This document shows, piece after piece, positions 16,167 through 25,615 of a stretch of DNA of 41,534 nt. This DNA comes from Catellatospora coxensis. GTDB lineage: Bacteria; Actinomycetota; Actinomycetes; Mycobacteriales; Micromonosporaceae. The stretch's first letter is position 1. Each line of letters begins with the position of its first letter. The stretch spans positions 1 to 41,534 of the forward strand of contig NZ_BONI01000081.1 in NCBI RefSeq assembly GCF_016862635.1. The letters run 5' to 3'. The notes beneath the pieces are model-generated. The model was not told the DNA's origin. It ran no database searches and saw only the letters and a list, made by a program, of their open reading frames with translations. A program made the position numbers and the translations under genes.

Positions 16167-17135
16167 ATGACCGACTTCGAGTCCGTGGCCGCGACCGAGT
16201 TGCACACGGCCACCCCCGGACCGGCCGGCGATCCGAACGCGCCCGGCCAGCCGCACACCCTTGAGGTGTCCAAGCCCCGCAGCGCCAGCGCGGACGCCTG
16301 GCGCGAACTGCGCCGCCGCCCGCTGTTCTGGATCGCGCTGGTGATCGTCGGGCTGGTCCTGCTGATCGCCGCCTTCCCGTCGCTGTTCACCTCGGCCGAC
16401 CCGACCACCTGCTCGCTGAGCCACCGCATGGGCGACCCGTCCGGCGCGGCCATCTTCGGGTACGACGTGCAGGGCTGCGACGTGTTCGCCAAGTCCATCT
16501 ACGGCACCAAGAACTCGCTGCTGGCCGGTGCGGGAGCGGCGCTGGTGGCCGGCATCCTCGGCATGGTGCTGGGCATCACCTCCGGCTACTTCGGCGGCTG
16601 GTGGGACGGCGTCGTCTCGCGCGTGATCGACATCGTGCTGGGCCTGCCCCTGCTGCTGGCCGGCATCGTGTTCATGAAGCGGGTCACCAACGCCGGCGGC
16701 GGCCAGACCGCCATCCTGCTCGCGCTGATCTCCATCCTCGGCCTGCTCGGCTGGACCACCGCGGCCCGCGTCATCCGGTCCTCGGTGATCACCGCCAAGC
16801 AGCAGGACTACGTGCACGCCGCCAAGATGCTGGGCGCGGGCAGCGGCCGCATCATGTGGCGGCACATCCTGCCGAACTCGCTGGCGCCGTTCATCGTGAT
16901 CATCACGATGGCCCTGGGCTCGTTCATCGCCGCCGAGGCGACGCTGTCCTTCCTGGGCATCGGGCTGCGGCCGCCGAGCCAGTCCTGGGGCATCGACATC
17001 TCGACCGCGCGGGCCTACATGCGGGAGAACCCCATCCCGCTGATCGTGCCGTCGACGTTCCTGGCGCTGACCGTGCTCGCCTTCGTCATCCTGGGCGACA
17101 CGATCCGCGAAGCCTTCGACCCGAAGCTGCGGTGA
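16167..17135 (+). CDS. ABC transporter permease, OppC/DppC type (importer 1)
   Basis: 322 residues. A cytoplasmic N-terminus of about 40 residues precedes SADAWRELRRRPLFWIALVIVGLVL, the OppC_N helix. The BPD_transp_1 domain carries the EAA loop AAKMLGAGSGRIMWRHILPN and the family run EATLSFLGIGLRPPSQSWG. It ends GDTIREAFDPKLR, normal for OppC. AAGAGG precedes the ATG. Partner of the permease just upstream; six bases separate its stop from the ATPase gene. Confidence 0.95.
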   Translation: MTDFESVAATELHTATPGPAGDPNAPGQPHTLEVSKPRSASADAWRELRRRPLFWIALVIVGLVLLIAAFPSLFTSADPTTCSLSHRMGDPSGAAIFGYDVQGCDVFAKSIYGTKNSLLAGAGAALVAGILGMVLGITSGYFGGWWDGVVSRVIDIVLGLPLLLAGIVFMKRVTNAGGGQTAILLALISILGLLGWTTAARVIRSSVITAKQQDYVHAAKMLGAGSGRIMWRHILPNSLAPFIVIITMALGSFIAAEATLSFLGIGLRPPSQSWGIDISTARAYMRENPIPLIVPSTFLALTVLAFVILGDTIREAFDPKLR

Positions 17136-17141
17136 CCCGAC

Positions 17142-18179
17142 ATGACTGACATCCACGTGACCTCCGGCGCGGCCGGCCCCACCGGCTCCGGCCGGCACCT
17201 GCTCGAGGTGAAGGACCTCTACGTCGAGTTCCACACCCGCGACGGCGTCGCCCGTGTGATCAACGGCGTGTCGTACCACCTGGACCCGGGCGAGACCCTG
17301 GCCGTGCTGGGCGAGTCGGGCTCCGGCAAGTCGGTGACCGCGCAGGCGATCATGGGCATCCTGGACATGCCGCCGGCGAAGATCCCGAGCGGGAAGATCC
17401 TCTACAAGGGCCAGGACCTGCTCACCATGTCGGAGGAGCAGCGCCGCCAGGTACGCGGCAAGGAGATCTCCATGATCTTCCAGGACGCGCTGTCGGCCCT
17501 GAACCCGGTCTTCCCGGTGGGCTGGCAGATCTCCGAGACGCTGCGCACCCGGGCCGGCCTGTCCCGCAAGGACGCGCTCAAGCGGGCCGTCGAGCTGATG
17601 GACCTGGTCAAGATCCCGGCCGCCAAGGCCCGGGTCAAGGACTACCCCCACCAGTTCTCCGGCGGTATGCGCCAGCGCGTCATGATCGCGATGTCGCTGG
17701 CCATGGAGCCCAAGGTGCTCATCGCCGACGAGCCGACCACCGCGCTCGACGTGACCGTGCAGGCCCAGATCATGGACCTGCTCGGCGACCTGCGCCGCGA
17801 CATGAACATGGGCCTGATCCTGATCACGCACGACCTGGGCGTGGTCGCCGACGTCGCGGACCGCATCGCGGTCATGTACGCGGGCCGCATCGTCGAGCAC
17901 GCGGACGTGCGCAGCGTCTACAAGCACCCGGCGCACCCGTACACCGAGGGCCTGCTCGACTCGATCCCGCGGCTGGACTCCAAGGGCACCGAGCTGGCGA
18001 CCATCAAGGGCCTGCCGCCGAACCTGATGCGCCCGCCGACGGGCTGCGCGTTCCACCCGCGCTGCAAGTACGCCAAGGCGGTCTGCACCACCGAAACACC
18101 CCTCTCGCTGGACCTCGGCCACGGCCGGACCAGCGCGTGCCACTTCGCGAAGGAGATGCTCGATGGCACACTCCGCTGA
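17142..18179 (+). CDS. ABC transporter ATP-binding protein, OppD/DppD type (importer 1)
   Basis: 345 residues. Walker [10 protein letters not shown]-loop in [13 protein letters not shown], signature FSGGMRQR, Walker [13 protein letters not shown] and switch His in [14 protein letters not shown] are intact. The C-terminal oligopeptide-transporter domain has three cysteines in [15 protein letters not shown] and a fourth in SACHFA; related DppD proteins bind an iron-sulfur cluster with such cysteines (family knowledge). About two thirds of residues appear identical to the paralogue at 38498-39535 by eye. The downstream ATPase starts inside its last codons. Confidence 0.95.
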   Translation: MTDIHVTSGAAGPTGSGRHLLEVKDLYVEFHTRDGVARVINGVSYHLDPGETLAVLGESGSGKSVTAQAIMGILDMPPAKIPSGKILYKGQDLLTMSEEQRRQVRGKEISMIFQDALSALNPVFPVGWQISETLRTRAGLSRKDALKRAVELMDLVKIPAAKARVKDYPHQFSGGMRQRVMIAMSLAMEPKVLIADEPTTALDVTVQAQIMDLLGDLRRDMNMGLILITHDLGVVADVADRIAVMYAGRIVEHADVRSVYKHPAHPYTEGLLDSIPRLDSKGTELATIKGLPPNLMRPPTGCAFHPRCKYAKAVCTTETPLSLDLGHGRTSACHFAKEMLDGTLR

Positions 18180-19203
18180 GAACGTCGCGGGCGCCCGCCC
18201 GGCCGGCGAGCCGCTGCTGCGGGTCGAGAACCTGGTCAAGCACTTCCCGATCACCCAGGGCATCCTCTTCAAGAAGAAGGTCGGCGCGGTCAAGGCGGTC
18301 GACGGGGTCAGCTTCGAGCTGCACCGCGGCGAGACGCTGGGCATCGTGGGCGAGTCGGGCTGCGGCAAGTCGACGCTGGCCAAGCTGCTGATGCGGCTGG
18401 AGACGCCGACCGCGGGCCGGGCCATGCTCAAGGGCAAGGACATCTTCAAGGTGTCCGGCTCCGAGCTGCGCCGCATGCGCCGCAACATCCAGATGGTGAT
18501 GCAGGACCCGTACACCTCGCTGAACCCGCGGATGACCGTCGGCGACATCATCGGCGAGCCGTACGAGATCCACACCGAGGTGGCGCCGAAGGGCGACCGC
18601 CAGCGCCGGGTGCAGGAGCTGCTGGAGCTCGTGGGTCTCAACCCCGAGCACATCAACCGCTACCCGCACCAGTTCTCCGGCGGACAGCGCCAGCGCATCG
18701 GCATCGCCCGCGCGCTCGCCCTCAAGCCCGAGATCATCGTCTGCGACGAGCCGGTGTCCGCGCTGGACGTGTCGATCCAGGCGCAGGTCATCAACCTGCT
18801 GGAGAAGCTGCAGGGCGAGCTGGACCTGTCCTACATCTTCATCGCGCACGACCTGTCCGTGGTGCGGCACATCTCCGACCGGGTCGGCGTGATGTACCTC
18901 GGCAAGATGGTCGAGGTCGGCACGGACGCGGAGATCTACGAGCGGCCGACGCACCCGTACACCCAGGCGCTGCTGTCGGCGGTGCCGGTGCCGGACCCGG
19001 ACGCCCGTTCCCACCGCGACGTCATCCGGCTGACCGGCGACGTGCCGTCCCCGGCCAACCCGCCGTCGGGCTGCCGCTTCCGCACCCGCTGCTGGAAGGC
19101 CCAGGAGCGCTGCTCGGTGGAGGAGCCGCTGCTGATCCGCCGCGGCGTCGACCCGCACCCGAGCGCGTGCCACTTCGCCGAGCTGCGCCAGGTAGTCGGC
19201 TGA
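18163..19203 (+). CDS. ABC transporter ATP-binding protein, OppF/DppF type (importer 1)
   Basis: 346 residues, overlapping the OppD-type gene by 17 bases, with AAGGAG inside that gene 7 bases before the ATG. Walker [25 protein letters not shown], signature [20 protein letters not shown]alker B and [14 protein letters not shown] switch region are all present. The C-terminal [15 protein letters not shown]...SACHFA cysteine motif matches its partner. It starts with the KHFPI insert and [12 protein letters not shown] typical of OppF. Last gene of the operon; family A copy 4 follows 25 bases later. Confidence 0.95.
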   Translation: MAHSAENVAGARPAGEPLLRVENLVKHFPITQGILFKKKVGAVKAVDGVSFELHRGETLGIVGESGCGKSTLAKLLMRLETPTAGRAMLKGKDIFKVSGSELRRMRRNIQMVMQDPYTSLNPRMTVGDIIGEPYEIHTEVAPKGDRQRRVQELLELVGLNPEHINRYPHQFSGGQRQRIGIARALALKPEIIVCDEPVSALDVSIQAQVINLLEKLQGELDLSYIFIAHDLSVVRHISDRVGVMYLGKMVEVGTDAEIYERPTHPYTQALLSAVPVPDPDARSHRDVIRLTGDVPSPANPPSGCRFRTRCWKAQERCSVEEPLLIRRGVDPHPSACHFAELRQVVG

Positions 19204-19227
19204 CTCCCGCGCCGTAGGGCAAGGTCA

Positions 19228-19279
19228 GAAGGAAGGGCACCTTCTTAACGGACGTCCGTTAAGAAGGTGCCCTTCCTTC
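19228..19279. repeat. Family A inverted repeat, copy 4 (perfect 52-bp palindrome)
   Basis: Bases 19228-19253 are the exact reverse complement of 19254-19279, centred on GACGTC. It lies between two convergent stops (importer ATPase at 19203, purH at 19287) and should form a 26-bp hairpin in either transcript, so it probably acts as a bidirectional terminator. On both strands the stem ends in pyrimidine-rich CTTCCTTC rather than a T tract. Confidence 0.92.
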
Positions 19280-19286
19280 GTCTTCG

Positions 19287-20861
19287 TCAGTGGGCGAAGT
19301 GGCGGGAGCCGGTGAGGTAGAGGGTGATGCCGGCGGCCTTCGCCGCGGCGATGACCTCCTCGTCGCGGATCGAGCCGCCGGGCTGGACCACCGCGGTCAC
19401 GCCCGCGTCCAGCAGCAGCTGCAGACCGTCGGCGAACGGGAAGTACGCGTCCGAGGCGGCCACCGAACCGGCGGCCCGGTCACCGGCCCGCGAGATCGCC
19501 AGGCGGCACGAGTCGACCCGGTTGACCTGGCCCATCCCGATGCCCACGCTGGCCCCGTCCTTGGCCAGCAGGATCGCGTTGGACTTGACGGCCCGGATCG
19601 CGCCCCAGGCGAACTCCAGGTCGCGCAGCAGCTCCTCGGAGGCCGGCTCGCCGGTCGCCAGCCGCCAGTTGGCCGCGTCGTCGCCGTCGGCCCCGAAGTC
19701 GTCGCGGGTCTGCACCAGCATGCCGCCGGACACCTGCCGCAGCTCGACCTTGTTCGGGCGGAACGCCGGGGCGAGCAGCACCCGCAGGTTCTTCTTCGCG
19801 GTCAGGATCTCCACGGCCTCCGGCGCGTACGCGGGGGCCACCACGACCTCGGTGAAGATCTCCGCGATCTGCCGGGCCAGCTCCGCGGTGACCTCGCTGT
19901 TGACCGCGATGATGCCGCCGTACGCCGACATCGGGTCGCACGCGTGCGCCTTGGCGTGGGCGTCGGCGATGGAGACCGACGAGATCGCGATGCCGCACGG
20001 GTTGGCATGCTTGATCACCGCGGCGGCGTGCACGCCCTCGAAGTCGTGCACGGTGCGCCAGGCGGCGTCGGCGTCGATGTAGTTGTTGTACGACATCTCC
20101 TTGCCGCCGAGCTGCTGCGCGCGGGCCAGGCCGGGCGCGGCGGCCGGGTCGATGTACAGCGCCGCCGCCTGGTGCGGGTTCTCCCCGTAGCGCAGCACGT
20201 TGCTGCGCCACAGGCCGAGACCGGCGTACTCCGGCCAGGCGAAGCCCTCCGCCTGCGGCGGGGCCAGCTCCTGGGCGCACCAGTTGGCCACCGCGACGTC
20301 GTAGTCGGCGATGTCGGCGAAGGCGCGGGCCGCCAGCGCGCGGCGCTCGCCCAGCGTGAAACCGCCGGTCTCCAGGGCCGCGGCGATCAGGTGGTAGTCG
20401 GCCGGCGAGGTGACCACCGCGACGTTGGCGTGGTTCTTGGCCGCCGCGCGCACCATGGCCGGGCCGCCGATGTCGATCTTCTCGATGCACTCGTCCGTGG
20501 ACGCGCCCGAGGCCACCGTCTCGGTGAACGGGTACAGGTTCGACACCAGCAGGTCGAACGGCTCGATGTCCAGCTCGGTGAGCTGCGCGCGGTGCGTGTC
20601 CAGGCGCACGTCGGCCAGCAGGCCCGCGTGCACCCGCGGGTGCAGCGTCTTGACCCGCCCGTCCAGGGTCTCCGGGAAACCGGTCAGCTCCTCGACCCGG
20701 GTGACCGGCGAGCCGGTGGTCTCGATCTGCTGCGCCGTGCTGCCGGTCGACACGATCTCGACCCCGTTCCGCCGCAGCGTCGCGGCGAGGGCCTCCAGCC
20801 CGGTCTTGTCCCACACGCTGATCAGCGCGCGTCGAATGGGCTTGCGCTCATCGGTGGTCAT
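19287..20861 (-). CDS. purH: Bifunctional AICAR formyltransferase / IMP cyclohydrolase
   Basis: 524 residues. It catalyses the last two steps of purine synthesis: formylation of AICAR with 10-formyl-THF, then ring closure to IMP. The N-terminal MGS-like cyclohydrolase domain has [21 protein letters not shown] and [15 protein letters not shown]. The formyltransferase domain has [13 protein letters not shown], the catalytic VIKHANPCG Lys-His pair, and the C-terminal [10 protein letters not shown]...[12 protein letters not shown]...[17 protein letters not shown] lies 6 bases before the ATG. It follows purN on the same strand, with a 176-bp gap in which I see no gene. Confidence 0.97.
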   Translation of the reverse strand: MTTDERKPIRRALISVWDKTGLEALAATLRRNGVEIVSTGSTAQQIETTGSPVTRVEELTGFPETLDGRVKTLHPRVHAGLLADVRLDTHRAQLTELDIEPFDLLVSNLYPFTETVASGASTDECIEKIDIGGPAMVRAAAKNHANVAVVTSPADYHLIAAALETGGFTLGERRALAARAFADIADYDVAVANWCAQELAPPQAEGFAWPEYAGLGLWRSNVLRYGENPHQAAALYIDPAAAPGLARAQQLGGKEMSYNNYIDADAAWRTVHDFEGVHAAAVIKHANPCGIAISSVSIADAHAKAHACDPMSAYGGIIAVNSEVTAELARQIAEIFTEVVVAPAYAPEAVEILTAKKNLRVLLAPAFRPNKVELRQVSGGMLVQTRDDFGADGDDAANWRLATGEPASEELLRDLEFAWGAIRAVKSNAILLAKDGASVGIGMGQVNRVDSCRLAISRAGDRAAGSVAASDAYFPFADGLQLLLDAGVTAVVQPGGSIRDEEVIAAAKAAGITLYLTGSRHFAH

Positions 20862-21037
20862 GCCATCTCCTCGCTACGCTCGTCGCCGGCATGAGCTCCC
20901 GCACCGTGGCCGGGCGCGCCCATACCTTCTCCTCGCTGGTTCGAGGCCGGTCTGAGCCGCCGGCCCCGTGGTCTGCTCGTCGCGCCCGGTCGTCGCCGTC
21001 CCGGGCCGGGTTTTCACGGCGTGGAAGGGCGGTCCGT

Positions 21038-21643
21038 TCAGCCGACGATCACTTTCCTGCCATTGACGGTCCAGCCGTCGCGTGCCATGCGGCCGACGTA
21101 CTCGACCAGCTGGCCACGCTCGGCGTCCTTGATGCGCTCGGAGAGGGTGTCCTCGGTGTCGTCGTCGAGCACCGGCACCGCGACCTGCGCGATGATCGGC
21201 CCGGTGTCCACGCCGCCGTCCACGAAGTGCAGCGTCGCCCCGGCGAGTTTCACGCCGTACTCGACGGCGTCGCGTGGGCCGTGCATGCCCGGGAAGGCGG
21301 GCAGCAGCGCGTTGTGGGTGTTGACGTAGCGTCCGCCGAACCGGTCCAGGAACGCCTTGCCCACCAGCTTGAGGAAGCCCGCGCCGATCACAAGGTCGGG
21401 GCGGTGCGCCGCGGTCAGCTCGGTGAACGTCTCGTCCCACTCCTGCCGGGTGGCGAAGTCGGGGACGCGGGCGACGAAGGTGGGCACTCCGGCGGCCTCG
21501 GCACGGGCCAGGCCCGCGATGCCGTGGCGGTCCGCGCCGACGCCGACGACGGCCGCCCCGTATGCGGGGTCGGCGCAGGCATCGAGCAGTGCTTGGAGAT
21601 TGGTACCGGAACCGGAGACCAGGACGACGAGGCGAGCGGTCAC
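21038..21643 (-). CDS. purN: Phosphoribosylglycinamide formyltransferase
   Basis: 201 residues, GTG start. It formylates GAR with 10-formyl-THF in step 3 of purine synthesis. Motifs: VLVSGSGTNLQALL phosphate-binding loop (8-20), catalytic Asn108, His110 and Asp146 in VNTHNALLPAF and GGVDTGPII. The residue after the catalytic His is Asn111 where most family members have Pro; I believe this occurs in close relatives, so activity is not in doubt. TAGGGT lies 6 bases before the GTG (21650-21655), giving a leaderless start. Probably transcribed with purH. Confidence 0.96.
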   Translation of the reverse strand: MTARLVVLVSGSGTNLQALLDACADPAYGAAVVGVGADRHGIAGLARAEAAGVPTFVARVPDFATRQEWDETFTELTAAHRPDLVIGAGFLKLVGKAFLDRFGGRYVNTHNALLPAFPGMHGPRDAVEYGVKLAGATLHFVDGGVDTGPIIAQVAVPVLDDDTEDTLSERIKDAERGQLVEYVGRMARDGWTVNGRKVIVG

Positions 21644-21649
21644 CTCTGC

Positions 21650-21655
21650 ACCCTA
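21650..21655 (-). promoter_or_regulatory. -10 box (TAGGGT) for leaderless purN
   Basis: On the minus strand TAGGGT fits TANNNT and ends 6 bases before the GTG start. No ribosome site is visible, consistent with a leaderless purN-purH transcript. Confidence 0.45.
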
Positions 21656-21832
21656 TCGGGCAGCGCAGAAGCTGCTCGCGCCGGGTACGGCGGGCACTTA
21701 CGGCGTTTTGCCCGACAAACGAGAAAATAAAGTAGATATTGGGCGAAGAACTGCATTCCAGAACGTGCCGACCGGCCCGGTCACCCGGGTGCCCGTCACC
21801 CCGCACGTGCTGCCGAACGCGAGGAGCCGATC

Positions 21833-22855
21833 TTGACGCAACCGCCGACACCACCGGAGCCGCCGGAGGAGCCGCCGTCGTGGCCGCCGCAGCCGCCGTC
21901 GCGCGAGGACCAGCCGCCCGCCCCGCCCTCGCCGGATGTGCCACCGCCGCCGAGCGAGCCGGTTCCCGCACCCCCCGAAGGCGCGACCTGGCAACCCGAG
22001 CCGGTCTCCCCGGCCGCCGAACCGGCGCATGAGCCGACCGCCGCCGAGCCGCCGTCCGCGCCTGAGTTCGCACCGCCGACCGCCCCCGAGCACCCCGCGC
22101 CGGAGTCCGGCTCGCCGGGCACCGTCGGTGGCGTCTGGCCGGAGCCGCCCAGCAGCCTGCCGGAGCCGCCGGCCAGCGTGGACAACCCGTTCAACCCGCC
22201 ACCCGCGCCGGAGTTCGGGCCGCCGCCGACCGCCATGAGCGACCCGACCGCGCCGCCGCCGCCACCGACTCCCCCACCGCCGCCCTCGCCGCCGGGACCG
22301 CCGCCGCCGATGCCACCGGTGCCCCCGCCGCCGTCGATCGGCGCGAGCACGCCCACCCCGCCCGGCTGGCCCGAGCCCGCCGAGCAGCCGTACCCGGCTC
22401 CCGCGCCGCCCCCGCCACCGCCGGTGACCGGCTCGTACGGCACCGGCGGCGGCACGGTGTACGGCTCGGGCGGCACGCCGCTGCCGCCGGTCCCGCCGCC
22501 ACCGCCGATCGGGGGACCGCCACCGCCACCGCCGCTGGGCCCCGCGCAGGGCACCGTGTACCAGAAGGCGGGCGGGCAGAACAATCTGTTCGGCTGGATC
22601 GCGCTGGCCTGCGGCATCATCGGCACCGGGTGCTGCTGCTGCCCGTGGCTCAACGGTGCGCCGTTCATCGGCGGCATTCCGGCGGTCATCCTCGGCGCGA
22701 TGCACCTCAACAAGGTGAAGAAGGGCGCGGCCTCGATGTCGTGGCTCGGCTGGGTCGCCATCGCGCTGGGCGTCATCGCCATGATCGCCGCCATCTGCGG
22801 TATCGCCACCGGCTGGCAGGATCGGATCTACGACCAGTACCAGCAGTTCAACTGA
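21833..22855 (+). CDS. Proline-rich membrane protein with DUF4190-like C-terminus
   Basis: 340 residues from TTG 21833, chosen because GAGGAG lies 6 bases upstream and no ATG or GTG fits. Residues 1 to about 240 are extremely rich in Pro, Ser and Glu with long proline runs, so a disordered cytoplasmic arm. Two membrane helices follow: LFGWIALACGIIGTGCCCCPWL (about 248-275) and WLGWVAIALGVIAMIAAICGIATGW, joined by the charged loop MHLNKVKKGAASMS. The helix-KK-helix pattern and the PAVILG start of the loop resemble DUF4190 proteins. Four consecutive cysteines sit at the end of the first helix. It resembles in plan Rv0954, a septum-associated membrane protein at the same place in the mycobacterial block. 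The nearby AT-rich run at 21721-21740 may carry its promoter. Confidence 0.75.
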   Translation: MTQPPTPPEPPEEPPSWPPQPPSREDQPPAPPSPDVPPPPSEPVPAPPEGATWQPEPVSPAAEPAHEPTAAEPPSAPEFAPPTAPEHPAPESGSPGTVGGVWPEPPSSLPEPPASVDNPFNPPPAPEFGPPPTAMSDPTAPPPPPTPPPPPSPPGPPPPMPPVPPPPSIGASTPTPPGWPEPAEQPYPAPAPPPPPPVTGSYGTGGGTVYGSGGTPLPPVPPPPPIGGPPPPPPLGPAQGTVYQKAGGQNNLFGWIALACGIIGTGCCCCPWLNGAPFIGGIPAVILGAMHLNKVKKGAASMSWLGWVAIALGVIAMIAAICGIATGWQDRIYDQYQQFN

Positions 22856-22868
22856 TCGAATCGTGCCG

Positions 22869-22904
22869 ACTGGTGGGACAGCGGATATCAGCTGTCCCAC
22901 CAGT
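22869..22904 (+). terminator. Hairpin after the proline-rich membrane protein gene
   Basis: A perfect 14-bp stem (22869-22882 with 22891-22904) with an 8-base loop lies 13 bases after the stop. No T tract. It separates this gene from the next plus-strand gene, so the two are probably separate transcripts. Confidence 0.7.
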
Positions 22905-22989
22905 CACGTCCGTCACAACTTGCTATTAGACTCCGCACGTTTGGCAACGGCTCACTCCGAGCCACCACCCCAACACCCCTGGAGTCTCC

Positions 22990-23280
22990 ATGACCTACGG
23001 TTCCCAGCAGCCGCAGCCGCAGATCGACAACAACCTGACGATGTCGATCGTCTCGATCTTCCTGTTCTGGCCGCTGGCCATCCCGGCCATCATCAACGCC
23101 AACAAGGTCAACCCGCTGCTGCAGGCGGGCGACTACGCGGGCGCCCAGGCCGCGGCGGCCGAGTCCAAGAAGTGGTCGAAGCTCGCCCTGATCATCGGTG
23201 GCATCGGCTGGGCGCTCGGCTGCATCTGCTGCGCCCTGCAGGTGTTCGTGATCGGCGCCAACGGCGCCGCGGGCATGTGA
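22990..23280 (+). CDS. CD225/dispanin-family small membrane protein
   Basis: 96 residues; GGAG lies 5 bases before the ATG. The pattern NNLTMSIVSIFLFWPLAIPAIINANKVN, then a charged loop with GDYAGAQAAAAESKKWSK, then a second helix LALIIGGIGWALGCICCALQVFV is the dispanin (CD225) arrangement: an in-plane or re-entrant first helix and a second spanning helix. Two adjacent cysteines lie in the second helix. Bacterial members are unstudied; animal relatives (IFITMs) change membrane stiffness and fusion. Role here unknown. It ends 7 bases from the convergent PerM-like gene. Confidence 0.82.
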   Translation: MTYGSQQPQPQIDNNLTMSIVSIFLFWPLAIPAIINANKVNPLLQAGDYAGAQAAAAESKKWSKLALIIGGIGWALGCICCALQVFVIGANGAAGM

Positions 23281-23287
23281 TCAGCGA

Positions 23288-25132
23288 TCACTGCACGAGC
23301 TGACGGGCGGTCCGCACAGCGGGCCGCCCTTCGGTCTGTCGGAGACCGCGCAGCACCCAGAAGCCGGCTACGCCGAGCAGGCCGCCCAGCGCGACCACCA
23401 GCGTCGCCATCGCTCCGACCTGCCACACCACCGGACCGGTGCGGACCGGCCCGGACACCGGCAGCACCCCGCCGGAGGCGTATCCCGCGGCCGCCAGCAG
23501 CACCCCGGCGACCAGCCCCGCGATCAGCGCCGAACCGCACAGCCGCAGCCAGCGCGGCTCGGGCGTGAGCACGTCACCTCGCCGGTTCCGGCGCGGGCGC
23601 AGCCGCCGCCGCGCCATCAGCACCGCCGCGGCCACACCGCCGAGCAGCGGCAGCACCGTGAGCAGCCAGCCCAGGCCCCGTAGCGGGCCGGTCGGCACTC
23701 CGGCGAACACCGGCAGCTGCGTCAGCGGCAGGGTGCCCGCGGCGAACCCCGGGCCGAGCAGGTAGGACGCCGCCCAGACGGCGAAGTTCGGCCCGTACAC
23801 CAGGCTCAGCAGGGTCAGGCCGGCCTGGCCGAGCACCCCGGTGTGGAAGCCTGCTAGGTCGTGGGTGGCCTGTGCGCCGTTCATGGCCACCGCGAGGCCC
23901 ACCGCGCCCGCGCCGACGGCCAGCACCAGCAGCGCCGCCACCACCCCGGCGCGTACGCCGTCGCGCAGCACCACCGGCGTGTGCCGGGCCAGCCGGCGCA
24001 GCACCCCGCCGCTGCGCAGCACCCCGACCGCGCCCGCCGCCGCTCCCAGCACGAGGAAGTGCAGCCCGGCCCGCCACGGCGTCACGAACAGCCCCGGGCC
24101 GTCGGCCAGCACCGCGGCGAGCAGGCCGAAGCAGCCGTACGCCCCGGCGACGGCCGCCGTGCCGAGCACCGCGTGCCGGATCGAACCGCTGCCCTGGGCG
24201 CCCATGGCCCGGGTGGTGTGCACCCCGGCCCGGTTGACCCGCCACAGCGCGAACGCGGTGAGCGCCAGCGGCGCCAGCTCCATGACGCCCAGCCGGCCGT
24301 CGATCCCGACGGTGATCGGCACGCCGTGCCCGAGCAGCCAGCCGGCCAGCATCAGCCGCACCGACAGTCCCCAGTCGACAGCCCCCTCGGCGAAGCGCAC
24401 CGCGACTGTCAGCAGCAGCAGCGGCCCGAGCACCAGCAGCGCCGCCCAGCCCGTGTTGACCAGCGCGGCCACCGGCAGCGGCGCGCCCCGCGGGCGCAGC
24501 ATGCCGGCCGGCCGGCCGCGCGGCAGCAGCACGGTCTCCCGGGTGGAGATCTCGTCGTCGAGCGGCTCCCGCGGCAGGGGCCGGTCCAAGTCGATCTTGA
24601 CGGTCTCGCGCGCCGCCAGGTGCGCCAGATCGATCTTGACGGTGTCCCGAGTGGCCAGGTACACGTCGTCGTCGAACCCGGCGGCGTCCGGATCGGCCTC
24701 GGCGACCCTCGGATCCTCATGGGCATCGCGCCGGGCGCTCGCACCGGCATCCTGATCCACACCCGCGTCCAAGACGTCGGCACCGCCCACGGGCGCGCCC
24801 GCGTCCCCATCCTGCCTGGACGGCTGGGTGTCGGCAGCGCGCCCGAGCGGGGCGGCGGCCGCATCCTGCCCGGACAGGCGAGCGTCGGCGGCACGCTCCG
24901 ACGGGCCGGGATCGGCCTCGCGCCCGGTGTCCGCTCCGCTCCCCTCCGGCGTGTCGCCACGCGAACCGTCCGGTTCGGCAACCTCGCGTTCGGACGGGGC
25001 CGGGCCGGGCACACGGATGTCGGCCGGGCGCGATCCGCCGGAAGCCGGCCGCGCGTAAGCGTCCGATCCCTCGCCGGGCGCAGCGCGCCGCAGCTCAGGC
25101 TGCACGCCGAGGGTGTCACCTTGCTCCGTCAT
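23288..25132 (-). CDS. DUF6350 / PerM-like cell-division-associated membrane protein
   Basis: 614 residues. About 220 N-terminal residues are acidic, Ala/Asp/Pro-rich and disordered, with three near-repeats of the form RDTVKIDLAHL, RETVKIDLDRPL and RETVLLPRGRP. Eight or more membrane helices follow, starting at VAALVNTGWAALLVLGPLLLL. The place directly upstream of purN, and this topology, match the DUF6350 / PerM proteins of actinobacteria; M. tuberculosis Rv0955 (PerM) is needed for division under some conditions (family knowledge). The 189-bp gap to purN and the intervening plus-strand genes mean it is not in a simple operon with purN here. The repeated TVKIDL strings in the tail could be a partner-binding or phosphorylation site (inference). 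Confidence 0.82.
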   Translation of the reverse strand: MTEQGDTLGVQPELRRAAPGEGSDAYARPASGGSRPADIRVPGPAPSEREVAEPDGSRGDTPEGSGADTGREADPGPSERAADARLSGQDAAAAPLGRAADTQPSRQDGDAGAPVGGADVLDAGVDQDAGASARRDAHEDPRVAEADPDAAGFDDDVYLATRDTVKIDLAHLAARETVKIDLDRPLPREPLDDEISTRETVLLPRGRPAGMLRPRGAPLPVAALVNTGWAALLVLGPLLLLTVAVRFAEGAVDWGLSVRLMLAGWLLGHGVPITVGIDGRLGVMELAPLALTAFALWRVNRAGVHTTRAMGAQGSGSIRHAVLGTAAVAGAYGCFGLLAAVLADGPGLFVTPWRAGLHFLVLGAAAGAVGVLRSGGVLRRLARHTPVVLRDGVRAGVVAALLVLAVGAGAVGLAVAMNGAQATHDLAGFHTGVLGQAGLTLLSLVYGPNFAVWAASYLLGPGFAAGTLPLTQLPVFAGVPTGPLRGLGWLLTVLPLLGGVAAAVLMARRRLRPRRNRRGDVLTPEPRWLRLCGSALIAGLVAGVLLAAAGYASGGVLPVSGPVRTGPVVWQVGAMATLVVALGGLLGVAGFWVLRGLRQTEGRPAVRTARQLVQ

Positions 25133-25256
25133 CAGGCGCTACCTAACCACAAACGAGCCGGGTTGACTACGAACCCTACCCCGTGGCCATTTCGACCCGA
25201 TATGCGAGTTAGGAGGGTTACGCTGCGAACAAGGTCGTTCATCGAGGAGGCTTGCC

Positions 25257-25592
25257 GTGACCTACACACCGCCGCCGCCGTCAGTGCCGCCGCCGCCACC
25301 GCCGCCACCGGTTCCGCCACCGCCGCCGGGACCGCCGCCGTACGGATCCGGCATGCCGCCCAAGGGCGGCGGCGACAAGGTGACGCTGTACGGCGTGCTC
25401 GGCATCGTGCTGGGCCTCTGCTGCTGCGGCATCATCGGCCTGATCCTGGGCTGGCTGTCGGTTCAGGAGGCGAAGAAGGTCGGCAAGAAGCCGACGCTGG
25501 GTTACATCGCGATGGCCATCGGCGTCATCGGCATCATCTGGAACATCATCTACGGCATCCGCTACGCCAGCGGCGGGATGAAGTTCAACTGA
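25257..25592 (+). CDS. Small proline-rich membrane protein, DUF4190-like (paralogue a)
   Basis: 111 residues, GTG start with GAGGAGG 6 bases upstream. The first 40 residues are mostly proline (PPPPPPPPVPPPPPGPPPYG). Then come helix 1 VTLYGVLGIVLGLCCCGIIGLILGWLSV, a basic loop QEAKKVGKKPTLG, and helix 2 YIAMAIGVIGIIWNIIYGIRY. The three consecutive cysteines sit mid-helix. The next gene, 23 bases on, encodes a close paralogue, so the pair is one transcript. DUF4190-type proteins have no known function. Divergent from the PerM-like gene. Confidence 0.78.
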   Translation: MTYTPPPPSVPPPPPPPPVPPPPPGPPPYGSGMPPKGGGDKVTLYGVLGIVLGLCCCGIIGLILGWLSVQEAKKVGKKPTLGYIAMAIGVIGIIWNIIYGIRYASGGMKFN

Positions 25593-25615
25593 CCTAGTCG
25601 GGATAGGGGAAACCC

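Noticed and set aside
14949-18656. 1235-codon minus-strand open frame across the importer operon
   Set aside because: It is antisense to five well-supported ABC transporter genes, and its composition (His, Arg, Gly, Asp, Val) is that of a shadow frame.
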